From positions 2,418,001 to 2,482,000 of the forward strand of contig NZ_CP082249.1 in assembly GCF_019879105.1 (NCBI RefSeq): a DNA stretch of 64,000 nucleotides, given 5' to 3'. The notes beneath the pieces are model-generated. The model was not told where the DNA came from and searched no databases. It saw only the letters and a program-made list of their open reading frames with translations. Positions 1 through 9,847 of this stretch are shown piece after piece; the first letter of the stretch is position 1, and each line of letters starts with the position of its first letter. A program made the position numbers and the translations under genes. The stretch is from Natrinema sp. SYSU A 869. Its GTDB lineage: Archaea > Halobacteriota > Halobacteria > Halobacteriales > Natrialbaceae.

Positions 1-660
1 GACACGCTCTACTCGCTTTTGCGGGCCCACGAGGAGTATCCTGGTGCGAAGATCGGCGTCGCCGTCGTCTCTTCGGACCCCGCACTCGACGTGATCGACG
101 AACTCGACTCTCGGGTCCAGAGCGTCTTTCGGCCGGAGGACGTCTACTTTCCGGTCTACGACCAGCCCGAGATCGTCGATATCCTCGAGGAACGCGTGAA
201 CCGCGGCTTCCACGAGGATGTCATCGACCGGGACACGCTGGAGTACGTCGCCGAACTCACCGCCGAAAGCGGCGATCTGCGGGTCGGGATCGACCTGTTG
301 CGTCGGGCCGGACTGAACGCGGAGATGCGGGCCAGCCGCACCGTCGAGCGCCAGGATGTCGAGGACGCCTACGAGAAATCCAAGTACATCAACCTCTCGC
401 GGAGCCTCTCCGGGCTCACCGACACCGAGCAGGCGCTACTCGAGGTCATCGCCGAACACGACGGCGAGCAGGCCGGCGAGGTCTACGAGGTCTTTCACGA
501 CCGGACCGACCTCGGCTATACGCGCTACTCCGAAATCGTCAACAAACTCGACCAGCTCGGGCTGATCGACGCTGACTACGCCGAGGTCGATGGCCGCGGC
601 CGCTCGCGGTCGCTCACGCTGTCCTACGAGAAAGACGCAGTGCTCGAGCGCCTCGAGTGA
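1..660 (+). CDS. Orc1/Cdc6-type replication initiator, C-terminal part
   Basis: The reading frame is already open at base 1, so the N-terminus with the ATPase Walker motifs lies outside the window. What remains is the end of the AAA+ module (VDVID-type 'DELDSRVQSVF' lid region, then 'LRVGIDLLRRAG') followed by a C-terminal winged-helix domain ('GYTRYSEIVNKLDQLGLID'). This order is that of archaeal Orc1/Cdc6 proteins, which bind origin repeats and load the MCM helicase. Haloarchaea carry several paralogues, often beside an origin; any origin for this copy would be upstream, outside the window. No symbol is given because the paralogue cannot be told from the C-terminus. Confidence 0.9.
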   Translation, partial: DTLYSLLRAHEEYPGAKIGVAVVSSDPALDVIDELDSRVQSVFRPEDVYFPVYDQPEIVDILEERVNRGFHEDVIDRDTLEYVAELTAESGDLRVGIDLLRRAGLNAEMRASRTVERQDVEDAYEKSKYINLSRSLSGLTDTEQALLEVIAEHDGEQAGEVYEVFHDRTDLGYTRYSEIVNKLDQLGLIDADYAEVDGRGRSRSLTLSYEKDAVLERLE

Positions 661-761
661 CGGACCGCTGAGACGTCGAACGGCTGTTCTCGAGCCTCGA
701 CGGTCCGCTGCCGATGGCTATCTGGCCCGTTGCTTATCCGCCGACGAATCGTACGCAGCAT

Positions 762-1853
762 ATGCCGTCGCTCCTCATTTACGGCTCGTACGGCTTCGTC
801 GGGGACCTGATTGCTCGCGAGGCGACCGACCGCGGACTGGATCCGATTCTCGCCGGCCGTGACGGTGATCAGCTCCGCGAGCAGGTCGACGACCTCGAGC
901 AACCGGGCCGTCGGTTCGCCCTCGAGGACCCCGAAATCGTCGCGGACGCACTCGAGGACATCGACTGCGTCCTGAATTGTGCCGGCCCGTTCTCGAACAC
1001 TGCAGCGCCGCTCGTCGAGGGCTGTCTGCGGAGCGGGACGGATTACGTCGACATCACAGGCGAGATCCCCGTCATCGAGTCGATCGAAGATCGGGACGAC
1101 GAGGCGACCGAGGCCGGTATCACGCTCCTACCGGCCGCCGCGCTCTCGACGGTACCGATGGACTGCCTCGCCGCACACCTCGCCGAGCGGCTCCCGGCGG
1201 CGACCCACCTCGCGCTGGGCGTCGACTCGTTCCGAGTGCCGTCAGTCGGCACAGTGCGGACGGTGCTCGAGGGTGCTGATACCGGCGGGGCCGTCCGTCG
1301 CGACGGCCGCATCGAGGGCGTGCCGACGGCGTGGCGAACCCGCGAAATCGACTTCGGTCGCGGGACCCGGCCAGCCGTCACGATGCCGATGGGCGATATC
1401 TCAACCGCCCACTACACGACCGGAATTCCGAACGTCGAGATGTACGCGGTGATGCCCCAGCCCGCACGACTGGCATTGAAATCGCATCGCTACCTCGCGC
1501 CGCTGTTCGAGTCGATGCCGATCCGATGGGCGCTGAAGCGATTGGCCGGGATCCGCGAGGGGCCGTCGAAGCGGGCTCGCCAACGCGGCTCGGCGTACGT
1601 CTGGGGCGAGGCCAGGACCGGTGACGGTGAGCGCGTCGTCTCCAGACTACGGACGCCGGATCCGTACGTCGTCACCACCGACGCGGCCGTGACGGTCGCC
1701 GAACGAGTGCTCGAGGGCGGCGTCGAGAACGGGTTCCAGACGCCCGCCGGCGCGTTCGGCCCCGAGTTCGTCTTCGAACTCGACGATGTGGCGGGCTTTT
1801 TCGACGAGTCGACGCCGGACGAGACATCGCCGGTGAGTCCGCTGCTCCAGTGA
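762..1853 (+). CDS. Saccharopine dehydrogenase-like NAD(P)-binding oxidoreductase
   Basis: A 363-residue protein starting MPSLLIYGSYGFVG, a Rossmann dinucleotide loop of the form GxxGxxG at residues 8-13. This is the layout of the saccharopine dehydrogenase/trans-acting enoyl reductase family, where a second domain holds the substrate. The ATG at 762 was chosen over an upstream in-frame ATG at 714 because the Rossmann strand begins right after it. Family members act on varied substrates, so no specific reaction is inferred. It stands alone between the orc1 end and the TrkA-C protein, on the same strand. Confidence 0.8.
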   Translation: MPSLLIYGSYGFVGDLIAREATDRGLDPILAGRDGDQLREQVDDLEQPGRRFALEDPEIVADALEDIDCVLNCAGPFSNTAAPLVEGCLRSGTDYVDITGEIPVIESIEDRDDEATEAGITLLPAAALSTVPMDCLAAHLAERLPAATHLALGVDSFRVPSVGTVRTVLEGADTGGAVRRDGRIEGVPTAWRTREIDFGRGTRPAVTMPMGDISTAHYTTGIPNVEMYAVMPQPARLALKSHRYLAPLFESMPIRWALKRLAGIREGPSKRARQRGSAYVWGEARTGDGERVVSRLRTPDPYVVTTDAAVTVAERVLEGGVENGFQTPAGAFGPEFVFELDDVAGFFDESTPDETSPVSPLLQ

Positions 1854-1961
1854 GGAGTGGCATTCGATCCTCGAGATCGGATTTGGGACGCTCTCGTTGA
1901 CTGGCTTGAGTAAGCCAGCACTGGATACAAACGACCGTTCCCCCCTACTTCCCGGAGACGA

Positions 1962-2738
1962 ATGTACGCACTCGTCTCCCTGATCATCATCATCTCGCTG
2001 TCGATGCTCGTCGTTCGAGTGGGCACCGTCGCGCTGACGATGACCGGGCTCTCGACGGAGGTCGCCTCCTTCCAGTCGCTGTCGGCCTACTCGGGGGCCG
2101 GGTTCACGACCGACGAGGCCGAGGAGATCACCGAGTATCCCAGCCGCCGCCGAACGGTCAAGATGCTCATGCGGCTGGGCAACGTCGGCCTCGTCACGAC
2201 GATCGCCTCGCTGGTCATCTCCTTCGCCGATCCGGTGACGCGGCTCCGACGATTGGGTATTCTCGTCGTCGTCTGTCTCCTTCTGCTCGCGCTTGCTCGC
2301 AGCACGTGGTTCAACGACCTGCTCACGCCCGTCATCAAACTAGGGCTGTCCCAGTCCGCGCGGTTCCAGCTCCGCGACTACACCGGTCTCCTGAACCTCG
2401 ACCGGGAGTACTGCGTCGGCGATTTCGCCGTCGACGAGGGCGAGTGGGTGGCCGGCGAGCGCCTCGGCGACCTCGAGTTGCGCTCGTCGGAGGGAGTGAC
2501 GGTTCTCGGCATCGAGCGCGAGGACGGCACGTACATCGGCGCGCCGTCCGGCGAACACAGAATTCACGCCGGCGATCGGGTCATCGCGTACGGGCAGGAA
2601 GAACGGCTGCGGGAGCTGGCCGATCGCGGCGAGGGCGACGACGCGGCTCACGAGGCGGCCAAGCGATCCCACGACCGCCAGCTCGACCGCGAGCGTGACA
2701 TCGATCCGAAGCGGCCACTGTCCGCGATTCGAGAGTGA
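1962..2738 (+). CDS. Membrane protein with C-terminal TrkA-C (RCK_C) domain
   Basis: 258 residues. There is an N-terminal hydrophobic helix (about 1-28), a segment 'LSAYSGAGFTTDEAEEI' and two further hydrophobic stretches (about 70-115). The soluble part from about 140 ends in a TrkA-C fold ('GVTVLGIEREDGTYIGAPSGEHRIHAGDRVIAYG'). TrkA-C domains bind small ligands or nucleotides and gate ion transport. The 'SAYSGAGFTTDE' motif is typical of haloarchaeal proteins annotated as potassium-channel-like TrkA-C proteins. The transported ion is not shown by sequence. Confidence 0.75.
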   Translation: MYALVSLIIIISLSMLVVRVGTVALTMTGLSTEVASFQSLSAYSGAGFTTDEAEEITEYPSRRRTVKMLMRLGNVGLVTTIASLVISFADPVTRLRRLGILVVVCLLLLALARSTWFNDLLTPVIKLGLSQSARFQLRDYTGLLNLDREYCVGDFAVDEGEWVAGERLGDLELRSSEGVTVLGIEREDGTYIGAPSGEHRIHAGDRVIAYGQEERLRELADRGEGDDAAHEAAKRSHDRQLDRERDIDPKRPLSAIRE

Positions 2739-2829
2739 CCCGTCGCTGCCTCGCTGTCGCGGTCGGCCCGTCTCCGCTGCCGGCAGTCGCCGGCCAAGTC
2801 CCAAGGGTAGGCTCCGTTCAACGGCCGGT

Positions 2830-3228
2830 ATGGAGCGCAACGATTTCTACCAATCCGTCGAACAGCAGGCGAATCTCGGAGACGAAGCCGACGCTCGAGA
2901 CGCGACGCAGGCGGTGCTGTCTGCCCTCGGCGAGCGGCTGGACGACACCCGTTCGCAGCGTCTCGACGGCGACCTGCCCGCTGAGATCGGCGACCACCTC
3001 GCCGAGGGGCCGTCGGGCCGAGCACTCTCCGCCGACGAGTTCCGCTCGCGCGTCGCGGAGCGAACCGACCGCACCGACGGGCGCGATCCGGACCAGCTCT
3101 CGCGAGCCGTCATCGGGGCGCTGCTCGAGCACGTCGACGAGGACGAAGCCGACGGGCTGCGCGAGCGACTCGAGGAGTTCGGCTACGACGAAATCGTCCC
3201 CGAGTCCGGCCCGGGTGCCGAACGCTAA
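2830..3228 (+). CDS. DUF2267 protein (first of a tandem pair)
   Basis: A 132-residue acidic, fully helical protein starting MERNDFYQSVEQQA at the ATG 2830; the longer open frame upstream lacks family similarity. It has two similar halves, each with the pattern 'A..AL..LG.RL....S..L...LP.E....L.EG..G...S.DEF..RV', as in DUF2267. The function of the family is not established. The next gene is a paralogue 72 bp downstream, so the pair probably arose by duplication. Confidence 0.75.
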   Translation: MERNDFYQSVEQQANLGDEADARDATQAVLSALGERLDDTRSQRLDGDLPAEIGDHLAEGPSGRALSADEFRSRVAERTDRTDGRDPDQLSRAVIGALLEHVDEDEADGLRERLEEFGYDEIVPESGPGAER

Positions 3229-3300
3229 CGACTCGACGGCGGCGCGAACCCGGCAGTTGCCGCCCGAACCGTGAGGGGCTTCATCGCCGTGGCCTCGGCT

Positions 3301-3717
3301 ATGGAACGAGCGGAACTGCTCGAGCGAGTGAGCGACCGGACCGCCGCTGATGAACAATCGGCAGCCGACGTCACGCGGGCGGTCCTCGAGACGCTCGGCG
3401 AACGATTGAGTGAGGACGAGGCCGAGGATCTGGCTGCACAGTTGCCGGGAGAGCTGAGCCAGCACCTCACCGAGGGCGAATCGGGCCAGCGCTTCTCCGA
3501 GGAAGAGTTCGTCTCTCGGGTCGACCAGCGCATGGACACCGTCGACGTTCCCGGACAGGAGGCGGCGACGACTGTTCTGGGGACGGTCCTCGAGGCGGTC
3601 GACGAGAGCGAGCGCGCGGCGGTCGTCGACCAGTTCGAACACTACGGCTTCGAGGAGTTGCTCGCGGAGACGGACGCGGACGTCGACGTGGGTGATCGAA
3701 CGCCAGGAGAATACTGA
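3301..3717 (+). CDS. DUF2267 protein (second of a tandem pair)
   Basis: 138 residues starting MERAELLERVSDRTAADEQ. It shows the DUF2267 pattern 'VTRAVLETLGERLSEDEAEDLAAQLP' and the 'GQRFSEEEFVSRV' segment that matches 'GRALSADEFRSRV' of the preceding gene. The C-terminal half repeats the fold and ends in an acidic tail. A start at 3301 is chosen because family similarity begins there; an upstream start at 3271 is possible but unlikely. The role is unknown. Confidence 0.75.
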   Translation: MERAELLERVSDRTAADEQSAADVTRAVLETLGERLSEDEAEDLAAQLPGELSQHLTEGESGQRFSEEEFVSRVDQRMDTVDVPGQEAATTVLGTVLEAVDESERAAVVDQFEHYGFEELLAETDADVDVGDRTPGEY

Positions 3718-3737
3718 CCGTCGCACCGACGCCGCTT

Positions 3738-4007
3738 CTATGCCTGATCGAGGCTCTCGCGGTAGTCTTCGACCGTTTCGATTGCCGATCCGACCTTCTC
3801 CTCGGTGTTGCCGTCCGCCCGCTGTTGAACCTGCCGGAGCGTGTTGAGTCGCTCGTCGAGGATGGCGTGATCGGGCGCGGTATCGCTCATCACGTAGTCG
3901 GCAAACGCGTCCGTCGTTTCGCGGATGTCCTCGCGGATATCGTCGCTATCGGCCGACTTCGCTGCCTCCTCGAGGTCGTCGCGGGCCTGCTGGAGTTGCT
4001 CCGTCAT
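3738..4007 (-). CDS. Small helical haloarchaeal protein
   Basis: 89 residues beginning MTEQLQQARDDLEEAAKSAD. The sequence is acidic and predicted almost entirely helical with heptad-like spacing, so a helical bundle or coiled coil is likely. The start is the ATG at 4007; the upstream in-frame extension to 4058 is basic and hydrophobic and unlike the rest. It converges with the DUF2267 gene. I recognise it only as a kind of small conserved haloarchaeal protein; no function can be given. Confidence 0.7.
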   Translation of the reverse strand: MTEQLQQARDDLEEAAKSADSDDIREDIRETTDAFADYVMSDTAPDHAILDERLNTLRQVQQRADGNTEEKVGSAIETVEDYRESLDQA

Positions 4008-4285
4008 ATCCCACACCACCACGAGTCGGCCCATAATGATTTGGCGAGCAGTGGCCACGTTCGGATGTGATCCGGCGCTGTTCGGATCATCCCTGAATCA
4101 ATACGATTGAGATCACCACGAGAGCGTCAGCCCCTTTCAGTCCCCCCCGCGGTGGCTCGATTGACCAGCCGGAACAGGTGGACTTTCATGGTGGTCATAA
4201 GTATCACAGCGATCACGACAGTGCATCTGAACGTGAATTTACCTAATGCGAGCGCGTAAAGTACCTTGATACCCTGAACTCGATA

Positions 4286-6346
4286 ATGAGTGACTCCGAT
4301 TCTCGCGGTCCCCTCCAGCCGGACCGGCCGGATGTCGACCGACCGTTCGACGTCGACGCGCCCTTCGAGCCTGCGGGCGACCAACCCGAGGCAATCGAGC
4401 AGTTAGTCGACGGCTTCCAGTCAGGGATGGACAAGCAGACCTTGCTCGGCGTGACCGGCTCGGGCAAGACCAACACCGTCTCCTGGGTCACCGATGAGAT
4501 CCAGAAACCGACGCTGGTGATCGCCCACAACAAGACGCTGGCGGCCCAACTCTACGAGGAGTTCCGGAGCCTGTTCCCGGAGAACGCCGTCGAGTACTTC
4601 GTCTCCTACTACGACTACTACCAGCCCGAAGCCTACGTCGAGCAGAGCGACACCTATATCGACAAGGATGCCTCGGTCAACGACGAGATCGACCGCTTGC
4701 GCCACTCCGCGACACGGTCGTTGTTGACCCGCGAGGACGTCATCGTCGTTGCGAGCGTGTCCGCAATTTACGGCCTCGGTGATCCGCGCAACTACATCGA
4801 CATGTCCCTGCGCCTCGAGGTCGGCGAGGAGATCGGCCGCGACGAGCTACTGGCCCGGCTCGTGGACCTGAACTACGAGCGCAACGACGTCGACTTCACG
4901 CAGGGAACGTTTCGGGTGCGGGGCGATACCATCGAGATCTACCCGATGTACGGCCGCTATGCCGTCCGCGTCGAACTCTGGGGCGACGAGATCGATCGTA
5001 TGGTCAAGGTCGACCCACTCGAGGGTAAAACGCAGGGCGACCAGCAAGCGGTGCTCGTCCACCCCGCGGAGCACTACTCGATTCCCGAGACCACGCTCGA
5101 GGAGGCGATGGACGAAATCCGGGACGATCTGGACTCCCGGATCTCGTACTTCGAACGCACGGGCGACATGATCGCGGCCCAGCGTATCGAGGAGCGGACC
5201 ACCTTCGACCTCGAGATGATGCAGGAGACGGGCTACTGTTCAGGGATCGAGAACTACTCGCTGTACCTCTCCGACCGCGAGTCGGGCGAGGCTCCCTACA
5301 CCCTCATGGACTACTTCCCCGATGACTTCCTGACCGTGGTCGACGAGTCCCACGTGACCCTGCCTCAGATTCGGGGCCAGTACGCCGGCGACAAGTCCCG
5401 GAAGGACTCGCTGGTCGAGAACGGGTTCCGGTTGCCGACGGCCTACGACAATCGGCCGCTCACGTTCGAGGAGTTCGAGGAGAAGACCGATCAGACGCTG
5501 TACGTGAGCGCGACGCCGAGCGACCACGAGCGCGAGGAGAGCGAGCAGATCGTCGAGCAGATCGTTCGGCCCACCCACCTCATCGACCCGTCGATCGAGG
5601 TCTCGGACGCGACGGGGCAGGTCGACGATCTGATGGACCGCATCGACGAGCGCATCGAGCGCGAGGAGCGCACCCTTGTCACCACCCTCACGAAGCGCAT
5701 GGCCGAGGACTTGACCGAGTTTCTCGAGGAGGCCGGTGTTGACGTGGCCTACATGCACGACGAGACGGACACCCTCGAGCGCCACGAAATCATCCGCTCG
5801 CTCCGATTGGGTGAAATCGACGTCCTCGTCGGGATCAACCTCCTGCGGGAGGGGCTCGACATCCCCGAGGTCTCGCTGGTGGCCATCTTGGACGCCGATC
5901 AGGAGGGGTTCCTCCGGAGCGAAACGACGCTCGTCCAGACAATGGGGCGGGCAGCCCGGAACGTCAACGGCGAGGTCGTCCTCTACGCCGACGAGCCCTC
6001 GAACGCCATGGAGTCCGCGATCGAGGAAACCAAGCGCCGTCGCCGGATTCAACGGGCGTACAACGAGGAACACGGCCTCGAACCCACCACGATCCAGAAG
6101 GAAATCGGCGAGACCAACCTGCCGGGCAGCAAGACCGACACCAGCGAGGTTTCCGGCCGGGAGATCGAAGACGAGGACGACGCTGCCCGCTACATCGACG
6201 AACTCGAAACCCAGATGGAAGAAGCCGCGAGCAACCTCGAGTTCGAACTGGCAGCCGATATTCGAGATCGCATTCGGACGGTGAGAGAGGAGTTCGAACT
6301 CGAGGGAAGTGACGAGGGGATCGCGCCGCCGACCGAGGAGTTCTGA
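4286..6346 (+). CDS. uvrB: Excinuclease ABC subunit B
   Basis: 686 residues, the normal length for UvrB, the helicase-like damage verifier of nucleotide excision repair. The Walker A motif GVTGSGKT is at 55-62. The aromatic beta-hairpin that clamps DNA ([10 protein letters not shown]) is at about 109-118. Helicase motifs 'DESH' and 'MGRAARN' follow, and a UVR domain that contacts UvrC lies near the C-terminus ('[20 protein letters not shown]'). The system is bacterial in type and thought to have reached haloarchaea by transfer. uvrC is about 9 kb away on the other strand. Confidence 0.98.
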   Translation: MSDSDSRGPLQPDRPDVDRPFDVDAPFEPAGDQPEAIEQLVDGFQSGMDKQTLLGVTGSGKTNTVSWVTDEIQKPTLVIAHNKTLAAQLYEEFRSLFPENAVEYFVSYYDYYQPEAYVEQSDTYIDKDASVNDEIDRLRHSATRSLLTREDVIVVASVSAIYGLGDPRNYIDMSLRLEVGEEIGRDELLARLVDLNYERNDVDFTQGTFRVRGDTIEIYPMYGRYAVRVELWGDEIDRMVKVDPLEGKTQGDQQAVLVHPAEHYSIPETTLEEAMDEIRDDLDSRISYFERTGDMIAAQRIEERTTFDLEMMQETGYCSGIENYSLYLSDRESGEAPYTLMDYFPDDFLTVVDESHVTLPQIRGQYAGDKSRKDSLVENGFRLPTAYDNRPLTFEEFEEKTDQTLYVSATPSDHEREESEQIVEQIVRPTHLIDPSIEVSDATGQVDDLMDRIDERIEREERTLVTTLTKRMAEDLTEFLEEAGVDVAYMHDETDTLERHEIIRSLRLGEIDVLVGINLLREGLDIPEVSLVAILDADQEGFLRSETTLVQTMGRAARNVNGEVVLYADEPSNAMESAIEETKRRRRIQRAYNEEHGLEPTTIQKEIGETNLPGSKTDTSEVSGREIEDEDDAARYIDELETQMEEAASNLEFELAADIRDRIRTVREEFELEGSDEGIAPPTEEF

Positions 6347-6432
6347 GCGGGACCGACCCTCCACGAGAATCGGCGCCGCTCGTCGAGAATTCACGATCTT
6401 ATTGGAGCGTCCGGTCGTTGATAATACGGTAG

Positions 6433-6702
6433 CGCTTTCACGGAGCTTCGACGGCCCGAGGTGAGATCCCGAGACAGCAGGTCGTCCGAGTATCGATCAC
6501 AGATCGGATCACCGAAACGAATGAGATATATCCGTCATTGCTCGATGAGTTCATCGACTGCAGCGAGTATCAAGAAATCGAATCTATGTCGTACGACGGC
6601 CATTTTCGCTTCCTCTTTTCGTCGAAACGGTGGTGTGAGCGTCTACTGAGAAACCATAGTATTGATTTTAAGCGGATGATTCATGCGGCCGTTCTCATCT
6701 AG
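6433..6702 (+). pseudogene. Unrecognised open frame without a start, possible gene remnant
   Basis: Between uvrB and the toxin region one frame stays open for about 90 codons between the stops at 6430 and 6700. Its translation looks protein-like ('EIYPSLLDEFIDCSEY', 'MSYDGHFRFLFSSKRWCERL'). The DNA is more AT-rich than the flanking genes and the expected N-terminus is missing. It may be the tail of a former gene of the toxin island, for example an old immunity gene. No family is recognised. Confidence 0.3.
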
Positions 6703-6751
6703 GAACAATTAACGAGAAACTGGGTATTCACCGTCTGGGACGCTACTTTAG

Positions 6752-8077
6752 CAGACAGCTCATAACAGATCTCTCGGATACGCATACGATACGAACTCGA
6801 CCAGAGGCGTCTACCTCAACATCGCGAGTGACCCGACGGAGGGAGACTCCGACAACGACGAACTTGACGATCAGACTGAACGAGTCGAGGGGAGTACAGT
6901 CGTTAAGACGACCAGCGCTAGCGAGGCTGAACGCGCCCTTGAGGGAGCGGATATCGATACCCTGTCGAACGCCTACGAGACGTACAACACGACCAGCAAC
7001 CCGTGGAGCGTCGATACGGATGGTGACGGACTTAACGACACCCGCGAACGCGAACTCGCGACGGATCCGACCGGGAGTGACACCGATCGTGATGGGATTT
7101 TCGATCGTGAGGAAGCCGAAGGCGAGGGCGATCCGACGCTGTTCGACACGCGACCGCCGAAGATCGATGTCCGGAGTTCGGGATATCATATCCCAGAGAC
7201 GAGCCTCGACACTACGTACTGGGTCAGCGTTCGTATCGATAGCCCAACGGGTGTCGATCGAGCCGCACTGATAAAAGACGGGAACGAAGAGACATCAGAG
7301 ACCTACGACGGTGACGATACCGTCTATGACTCTCTCAAGTTCACCGAGGAGTTCGCCGAGTCGGAGACCGAACTCGATACGAGCAGCAAGAAGTCGACGT
7401 TCGTCTCCGCCTTCAAGAAGACTACAGAAACGGTCGGGAGTGTCAGCGAGAGCATCGGTGATACCGTCGCAGGGACAACGGTCCACGTCAAATCGAGTGA
7501 TACCAACGGAAATAGCCAACGGGTCGTCGGCGTTCAACGAAAGAACTTCTACAGCTAAGTCGCCGACGGGCTTTACACGGACACGATCTTCGATTACGCG
7601 GTAGCCAGCGAGTTCGGTACGGTCTCGGGGTTCTCTTCGAGTCTGGGTGTCGCTTTCCAAGACGTCTCCCAGTTCATCGACGACCCCGCTGCCGTCGTCG
7701 AAGGGATCGAAATGCTCCTTGAGCTGGTCAAAGAGGAGCGACTCGGAGCCGCGAAAACGCTGGTCGACGTGATGGTCCAGAGCGTCGAGCAGAAGCAAGC
7801 GTTGAACAACCCCTACGGCTCACTCGAGGAGAAAGATCATCCACGGCTGTACAACACGTTCGAACGGAACTGGTACGAGGGGTACGCAGCGGGCTTCCTC
7901 GCAAAGGCGGCGCTCGGCGGCGGGGCCTCGAGCAGCGCCAAGAACACGATCAAGAGCACGAAGACGGCGCAGAAAGTCGGCTCGAAACTCTCGGACACGA
8001 AAGCGCTTCGAGCCCTCTCGCGCGTCAGCGATGCCAAAAAGGCGCGAAAGGCCGTGCGACCGCCCGCATTCTACTGA
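6752..8077 (+). pseudogene. Broken N-terminal/central part of a polymorphic toxin-like protein
   Basis: One frame runs from a stop at 6749 to 8077 without an ATG in its first part and is cut by TAA at 7556. On both sides of that stop the translation is continuous in character. First come Ca2+-binding thrombospondin type 3-like motifs ('SVDTDGDGLNDTRE', 'SDTDRDGIFDREE', about 7010-7120). Then follows a beta-rich extracellular-type region, and after the stop a helical region ('VSQFIDDPAAVVEGIEMLLELV', 'WYEGYAAGFLAKAALGG'). The frame then shifts by one base near 8050-8065 into the frame of the next entry. The gene is therefore 5'-truncated, has a nonsense codon and a frameshift. The architecture fits a secreted or surface toxin delivery protein. 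Confidence 0.6.
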
Positions 8078-8163
8078 CTGTCGACGGTGACGCTGCCGAA
8101 CCGCTACTGAGCCAAGCCGATACCGCTGGTAGTGCGTTCCGGCTCTGGCGTCATCAACGTGCG

Positions 8164-9156
8164 ATGGACGCCGACGTCGACGCGATGCCCGAGGCACGGC
8201 AGCAGCGGTTAGGCGAGTACCTCGCGCGGACCGGTGACGACGGGGCGAGGTTGGTCGACGACCTCGATCCCGAGGTGCGCGACGACTTCCTGGGGACGCC
8301 GTGTCGCCGCCAGTCGCTGTCGATGCCCGTCGGGGCCGGCGTCGGACCGGCGGGCGGGTGCGGCGATATCGGCGAAGACCTCCGCGAGCAACTGACAGCC
8401 GTCGACAGCCGCAGCGACTCATTCGATGCCAATCAGTTCCTCAAGGACACCGACGCCGACAGCCGGCAGGCGCTCGGGACGGTCGACGATGCGACCGCTA
8501 CTCGGATGCTCGTCCGCTACGGTGAGGGCGACCTCGAGGCCGATCATCTCCGCCGAATGAACGAACTGCTGGACAGCGGCGACATGGACCAGGCCGACGC
8601 CCAGCGGATGATGGGGGTGCTCGAAACGAAAGCCGATAATCCATTAATCGAGGACACCATTCAAGCAAATAATCTCCTCGAAATCCCGGAACAAGGTTAC
8701 GATCTGAGCACAACTCGACTCGCCGTCACCGATGACGATGGGAATATCCGTTGGCTCGAGCGAGGTGTCTTCGACCCGAATACTGGCGGAACAGACTATG
8801 GGTGGACCTATCTGGAAGCACGTCATATCGATGGTAAGTTGATGGAGAAGAAAGATGCAACTACGTTCTGGCCGATGGGTCAGGATTTCGACTCAAAAAC
8901 GCAGCCAATCCCGAACTCGATGTCGGAAAAAGACATCAGTGAAGCCATCTACAAAGCTCTTGAAGACACAGAAACGACTCCACAGGACTCGTTCAGATAC
9001 AGCGACTTCGATCAAAGTTTCGTCGATAGAACAGGCGTTTCAGATATTGAAGTCATAATTAGAAACGGTAACGTCCGGACTGCATATCCGAAAAAGGGGC
9101 CAGCAGTCTGGAAGTACATCAGTCAGAACGACGTTGGCTGGAGACATCAGGGGTGA
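8164..9156 (+). CDS. C-terminal portion of polymorphic toxin with candidate RNase domain
   Basis: 330 residues from the first ATG, but the frame is open and protein-like further upstream (to about 8041), so this is probably the end of the broken gene before it. Residues 1-155 are GC-rich and helical. From about base 8637 the DNA turns AT-richer and the protein changes to a compact C-terminal domain with 'WTYLEARHI', an Ile/Ala helix and a final 'VRTAYPKKGPAVWKY'. A His in an early 'ARHI' motif plus a late 'TAYP' motif resembles BECR-fold RNase toxins (Barnase/EndoU/ColicinE5-D/RelE); that is inference. The next gene, translationally coupled, fits an immunity protein. Confidence 0.55.
   Translation: MDADVDAMPEARQQRLGEYLARTGDDGARLVDDLDPEVRDDFLGTPCRRQSLSMPVGAGVGPAGGCGDIGEDLREQLTAVDSRSDSFDANQFLKDTDADSRQALGTVDDATATRMLVRYGEGDLEADHLRRMNELLDSGDMDQADAQRMMGVLETKADNPLIEDTIQANNLLEIPEQGYDLSTTRLAVTDDDGNIRWLERGVFDPNTGGTDYGWTYLEARHIDGKLMEKKDATTFWPMGQDFDSKTQPIPNSMSEKDISEAIYKALEDTETTPQDSFRYSDFDQSFVDRTGVSDIEVIIRNGNVRTAYPKKGPAVWKYISQNDVGWRHQG
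9150..9156 (+). promoter_or_regulatory. Shine-Dalgarno site of the immunity gene
   Basis: GGGGTGA at 9150-9156 lies 4 bases before the ATG at 9161 and includes the stop codon of the toxin gene. It fixes the immunity start at 9161 rather than the upstream ATG at 9134 and implies coupled translation of toxin and immunity. Confidence 0.6.
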
Positions 9157-9160
9157 AATC

Positions 9161-9661
9161 ATGGGAGACAAATATAGTCAGATCGAACTCGAAATGCAAT
9201 CTCCGGGGACCGATGACCTAAAGAAAGCGCAGATGCCATCTACCAGCCTTCGAATACACCCCGGTGGAATTGAAGGAGGAGAGGACCGGGTCTGGCACGA
9301 TGCGAGCCTTCCGAACGAAGTGTTCCCTGATCTCCTCCGATGTATGGTTGCGATTCTCGAGAACGAGGAGTGTGCTGCAGCGTTCGATATGGGGGAACTC
9401 GAGTTCACACCGGTTCCGGGGAACGACGCCGTCGGCGTGTACTTCCACATTGATGGGGTGCCGCGAGAGAGCCGAGATGATTCGCCGGATCTCGTCGACC
9501 GCACTGCTCTCGTCGAGGAAATCTACACGACCATTCGATGGTGGGTCGACGAGGCGCTGTCAGTCAACGACGATTTGACGGACACCGAGTGGTTCCAGGA
9601 GATCGATGCGGCACTCACAGAAGCTGAACGGGTCCTCGAGGAGGAGGAGGGGATTCGATAA
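9161..9661 (+). CDS. Candidate immunity protein for the upstream toxin
   Basis: 166 residues starting MGDKYSQIELEMQSPG, acidic and soluble, with no signal peptide. It is predicted alpha/beta and ends in a charged helix rich in Glu ('ERVLEEEEGIR'). I do not recognise a family. The call as immunity protein rests on context: it begins 4 bases after the toxin stop, has its own Shine-Dalgarno, shares the lower GC of the toxin C-terminus in its first part, and stays intact while the toxin gene is broken. An intact immunity gene beside a decayed toxin is common in polymorphic toxin loci. Confidence 0.5.
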   Translation: MGDKYSQIELEMQSPGTDDLKKAQMPSTSLRIHPGGIEGGEDRVWHDASLPNEVFPDLLRCMVAILENEECAAAFDMGELEFTPVPGNDAVGVYFHIDGVPRESRDDSPDLVDRTALVEEIYTTIRWWVDEALSVNDDLTDTEWFQEIDAALTEAERVLEEEEGIR

Positions 9662-9847
9662 CCTCCAGCGTCCGCTAGCTGGTCGTTGGGAGTGAGTCCA
9701 CTGTCGTGTGAGACGTTTCTCTCCCGAGAGAGGTACCCAATATGGCTTTTGAAGCCTTCCGGCTTGAAGCACGTCTCGCTACTTGGGACGGGACGGAAAC
9801 TATTGCAAGTGGCTCGAGATACGAGAATAATTGAAATCGACGGGATA

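Noticed and set aside
5240-6394. 384-codon minus-strand frame over uvrB
   Set aside because: Antisense of uvrB with no family features.
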